Source of the DNA: CAYUCJ01 sp049282265
GTDB taxonomy: Bacteria > Desulfobacterota > DSM-4660 > Desulfatiglandales > Desulfatiglandaceae
Length of the DNA: 46,499 nt
Assembly: GCA_049282265.1 (NCBI GenBank)
Contig: JBAPTR010000016.1
Span: 1 to 46,499 of the forward strand
Direction of reading: 5' to 3'
In this document: positions 43,908 through 46,499 of the stretch, in pieces
Numbering within the stretch: position 1 is the stretch's first letter
How the letters are laid out: each line of letters begins with the position of its first letter
The notes under the pieces: model-generated
Seen by the model: only the letters and a program-made list of their open reading frames with translations
Database searches by the model: none
What the model was told of the DNA's origin: nothing
Translations under genes and position numbers: made by a program

Positions 43908-46247
43908 CTACCTGATACAGACCTTCCGAACCTGTATCAGGTCTGTCACGCCAAGACAGACTTTCCGGATGCCATCCTGCATCAGCGTGGTCATTCCATC
44001 CTTGAGGGCCTGGGCCCTGAGTTCTTCCATCCTCGCCCTGTTCTGGATGAGGGACTTCATGTCATCGCTCCCCACCAGGAGTTCGTGGAGGCCTGTCCTT
44101 CCGCGATATCCCGTATTTCCGCATTTAAGACACCCATTCGCCCTGTGGAGCATGAAATCTTTATTGTATTTCAGGCCCAGCGCGTCAAAATCTCCTTCAT
44201 ACGACCTGGCCAGGGCATCAAACTCCTGCTGGGTCGGATGATATTTCTCCTTACACTCCTCGCAAAGGGTTCTCACCAGGCGCTGGGCCAGGATCCCCAG
44301 GAGTGCATCGGCAAAATTAAAGGGATCCATGCCCATATCCAGGAGCCGGGTAATGGTCTCCGGCGCACTGTTGGTATGGATCGTGCTGAAGACCAGGTGT
44401 CCTGTCAGGGAGGCCTCGATCCCGGTGGACACGGTTTCATGGTCACGCATCTCACCCACCATGATGACGTCCGGATCCGCGCGAAGGAATGCCCGCATGG
44501 CGGTCGCGAAATCGAATCCGATCTTCGGGGCAACCTGAACCTGCCGAAGGCCGTCCTGGGTAATCTCAACGGGGTCCTCAGCCGTCCAGATCTTGGTCTC
44601 GGGCTTGTTGATGTAGGCAAGGGCCGCGTGCAGGCTCGTGGTTTTCCCACTCCCCGTGGGTCCGACTACCAGGACGATCCCGTAAGGCTTGGTGATGACA
44701 TCAATGAAAGACTGATAATTTCTCTCGCTCATACCCATCTTGTCAAGCGGGATGGGATCCCCTGTGGAGAGAAGTCTCATGACCACGTCCTCATTTTGCC
44801 CGGCCGTGGGGATGGTGGCTACCCGAAGTTCAATGTCCAGGGGCGCAAAGCGCCGGAATCTAATCTTGCCGTCCTGTGGAAGCCGCCTCTCGGCAATATC
44901 CAGATCCGACATGATCTTGATACGGGAAACAATGGCCTTCTTGAAAGTGAAGGGGATGGTCTGATAGATCTGGCAGGCGCCATCGATCCTGAATCGGATC
45001 AGGGCATGAACCCTGCCCTGTCGGGGTTCTATGTGGATATCGGATGCCCCCCGATTATAGGCGTCAAAGATCATTTTATTGACCAGCTGGACAATGGCGC
45101 TGTCCTCTTCGCTCATGACGCCGAGGCTTTCATCAAACTCATCATCCGGTCCTTCGAGTTGTCCGAGGATATCTTCAATACTCCCTGAATTTCGGAGCAT
45201 TTCCGTCCTGTCCACATCGAAGAAAAGATCAATCATCCTAAAAATGTCTTCCTTGAGCGAGACACAGTACTCAAACTTCCTGCCCGGTATAATCCGCTCG
45301 ACGGCATCCCTCGCGGGCAGGTAGCTGGGGTCCGCCATGGCTATGACCACGCCTTTCTCGGATTCCTCGACAGGAACGAAGACATTGCTCTTGAGATAAC
45401 TCACCCGAAGCCCTCTCAGAAGCTCTCCAGGGATCACCATCCGATCGTCATAGGGGATGAACCGGGTCTTGTAAAAGTTGGACAGAGACCTCCCGATATT
45501 CTCCTCGGATACGTGGAAGTCGCTCATGAGTGCGGACTCCACGGACCTCTTGGCCTTTCTGGCCCTGGTCATGGCCTCGCCGAGATCTTTACTGCTGATA
45601 ATATTGTTCGTGATGAGGTAATCAAAGCGGGTGGTCTTGGTCTTCTGAACAGCTCTCTGATTGTTGAAAAATGCGATGCCCAGGACCCTTCCTATGTCCA
45701 TAACCGATGTACAGTCCTCATCGGTAAAGGCATCCCCGTTTTTTTTGTTGATAAGCTGCATCACCCCCAGGAGATACTTGTTGTAGGTGATGGGAGCGAC
45801 GAGGATCTGTTTCGTCTTGTAGCCGGTCTTTTGATCCCAGCTCTTGTCAAAACCCAGTTTGGGATGGATTTCCTTGAGTTCCCTTTCATCGTAGGCGTCA
45901 ATGATACTGACCACTTTTCCAATGGCGGCGCAGTATCCCGCCACACTCCCACTCCCTATGGGAACTCGAATTTCATTAATTTCACTTCCTGTCTTGAAGC
46001 GGGAAACAATCTGTTTGCGAATACCATCTATCACGTAGATGGTGATGCGATCGGCATCAAAGAGACCCAGGATCTCATCCTGGAGGTTGATAAGAATATC
46101 GTTCGTGTCCTTGGCCGAATGGATCTTGTTGGTAATCGCATTCAGCTTTTTTTGGAACCGAAGCTGAAGTTCCAGATACTTCTCATCGGGACCGGAACTG
46201 TTGATTCTTGCGGGAAAAGTTGCCATAGTTCTAACTGTTTTTCTCAT
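43908..46247 (-). CDS. GspE/PilB-family assembly ATPase with N-terminal GAF domain
   Basis: 779 aa (772 if the second ATG at 46226 is used; neither has a clear ribosome-binding site). Order: GAF-like domain about 40-200 (DADRITIYVIDGI, IGSGSVAGYCAAIG), a GspE_N/MshEN-type domain about 205-340, then the T2SSE ATPase with ASDIHIEP, Walker A GPTGSGKTT, Asp box, Walker B (DVIMVGEMRD), GHLVFSTIHT and a Cys4 zinc element (CEEC and CLKC). It likely powers pilus or type II secretion assembly, with small-molecule control through the GAF domain. That control is inference. Confidence 0.85.
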   Translation of the reverse strand: MRKTVRTMATFPARINSSGPDEKYLELQLRFQKKLNAITNKIHSAKDTNDILINLQDEILGLFDADRITIYVIDGIRKQIVSRFKTGSEINEIRVPIGSGSVAGYCAAIGKVVSIIDAYDERELKEIHPKLGFDKSWDQKTGYKTKQILVAPITYNKYLLGVMQLINKKNGDAFTDEDCTSVMDIGRVLGIAFFNNQRAVQKTKTTRFDYLITNNIISSKDLGEAMTRARKAKRSVESALMSDFHVSEENIGRSLSNFYKTRFIPYDDRMVIPGELLRGLRVSYLKSNVFVPVEESEKGVVIAMADPSYLPARDAVERIIPGRKFEYCVSLKEDIFRMIDLFFDVDRTEMLRNSGSIEDILGQLEGPDDEFDESLGVMSEEDSAIVQLVNKMIFDAYNRGASDIHIEPRQGRVHALIRFRIDGACQIYQTIPFTFKKAIVSRIKIMSDLDIAERRLPQDGKIRFRRFAPLDIELRVATIPTAGQNEDVVMRLLSTGDPIPLDKMGMSERNYQSFIDVITKPYGIVLVVGPTGSGKTTSLHAALAYINKPETKIWTAEDPVEITQDGLRQVQVAPKIGFDFATAMRAFLRADPDVIMVGEMRDHETVSTGIEASLTGHLVFSTIHTNSAPETITRLLDMGMDPFNFADALLGILAQRLVRTLCEECKEKYHPTQQEFDALARSYEGDFDALGLKYNKDFMLHRANGCLKCGNTGYRGRTGLHELLVGSDDMKSLIQNRARMEELRAQALKDGMTTLMQDGIRKVCLGVTDLIQVRKVCIR

Positions 46248-46319
46248 ATTTTGGAGTTGCGAACACCGAATGGAGAGGTTTATGTGTCATCGCCATTTAC
46301 ATTTGCAAAGATCGTTCCA

Positions 46320-46499
46320 ATTGATGGAACCGCCGGGGTGTTCAAAAAGCGTCTTACTTTTAAGTTTGATGACTTCGTAAAAAGGCATCAACGTGCCCAT
46401 GGACGGGCACGCAAATCAATGGGGTGCAGCGCAACCCTTTGATTTGTAAGGAAACCGAAAATCACACTTTTCGGTTTCCGTCAGTAAAAAGTCCAGGGA
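46320..46499. repeat. Mosaic palindromic repeat, copy R7 (cut by window end)
   Basis: Contains TGATGACTTCGTAAAAAG, then CGTGCCC-ATGGAC-GGGCACG (46392-46398 and 46405-46411), CAAATCAA/TTGATTTG (46412-46419 and 46439-46446) and GGAAACCGAAAA/TTTTCGGTTTCC (46450-46461 and 46468-46479). The last block is repeated at 2287-2350. This is a cluster of short hairpins with no open reading frame of substance. Confidence 0.75.

Noticed and set aside
43848..45188. 446-codon plus-strand frame opposite the assembly ATPase
   Set aside because: It mirrors a strongly supported ATPase with Walker motifs and lacks any protein family signature.
45513..46442. 309-codon plus-strand frame at the window end
   Set aside because: It is antisense to the GAF part of the ATPase and runs into the repeat R7.

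Overview
The window reads as chromosomal DNA of a Gram-negative anaerobic deltaproteobacterium (Desulfobacterota, sulfate-reducer or syntroph type). The grounds are the tmk-holB and xseA-xseB-ispA-dxs-tlyA gene orders, a PxxKW cysteine-rich protein, a DUF3786 protein, a class I adenylate cyclase, a divergent YchF-like GTPase, several sigma-54 activators with GG-N10-GC promoters, and type IV pilus ATPases. No rRNA, tRNA, CRISPR array, prophage or transposase gene was found. Genes are densely packed on both strands and look intact.

Layout. 1-2022: repeat, then tmk-holB (minus). 2225-3498: DksA-like regulator and a small protein behind a sigma-54 type promoter (plus). 3724-6826: hisS-aspS (plus). 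7250-7600: PxxKW protein with a good sigma-70 promoter. 13015-7664: operon xseA, xseB, ispA, dxs, tlyA (minus), covering exonuclease VII and isoprenoid precursor synthesis. 13186-18941: a signalling and motility patch with a sigma-54 promoter plus PilZ protein, FliL-like protein, class I adenylate cyclase, FlgM with an upstream partner behind a FliA-type promoter, and CheR. 19093-26749: NtrC-type activator, two small proteins, enoyl-CoA hydratase family protein, then a signalling operon of response regulator, FHA-GAF-PAS hybrid histidine kinase and a second sigma-54 activator whose receiver has lost its phosphoacceptor. 26797-32761: membrane coiled-coil protein with a RelE/ParE-like tail, long TPR lipoprotein, GHMP sugar kinase, small helical protein, and a zinc-ribbon plus receiver protein. 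33047-35381: two PilT-family retraction ATPases. 36302-43897: housekeeping genes (trmJ-like, M24 peptidase, tsaC, purE, DUF3786, Smr, YchF-like, argC). 43908-46247: GspE/PilB-family assembly ATPase with an N-terminal GAF domain.

The pilus ATPases, adenylate cyclase, PilZ protein, FlgM/CheR and the sigma-54 signalling genes suggest that surface motility and attachment are controlled here through cyclic nucleotides and alternative sigma factors. This is inferred from gene content.

The most unusual feature is a family of non-coding, palindrome-rich mosaic repeats at gene borders (1-235, 2287-2350, 28003-28160, 31790-31810, 32783-33041, 34245-34296, 35673-36149, 42280-42808, 46320-46499). The best copy is 477 bp with 18-bp terminal inverted repeats. 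A 264-bp module occurs twice in opposite orientation. A 52-bp copy is little more than the two termini joined head to head. Some termini supply the stop codon of the neighbouring gene. They look like non-autonomous mobile or REP/MITE-like elements.
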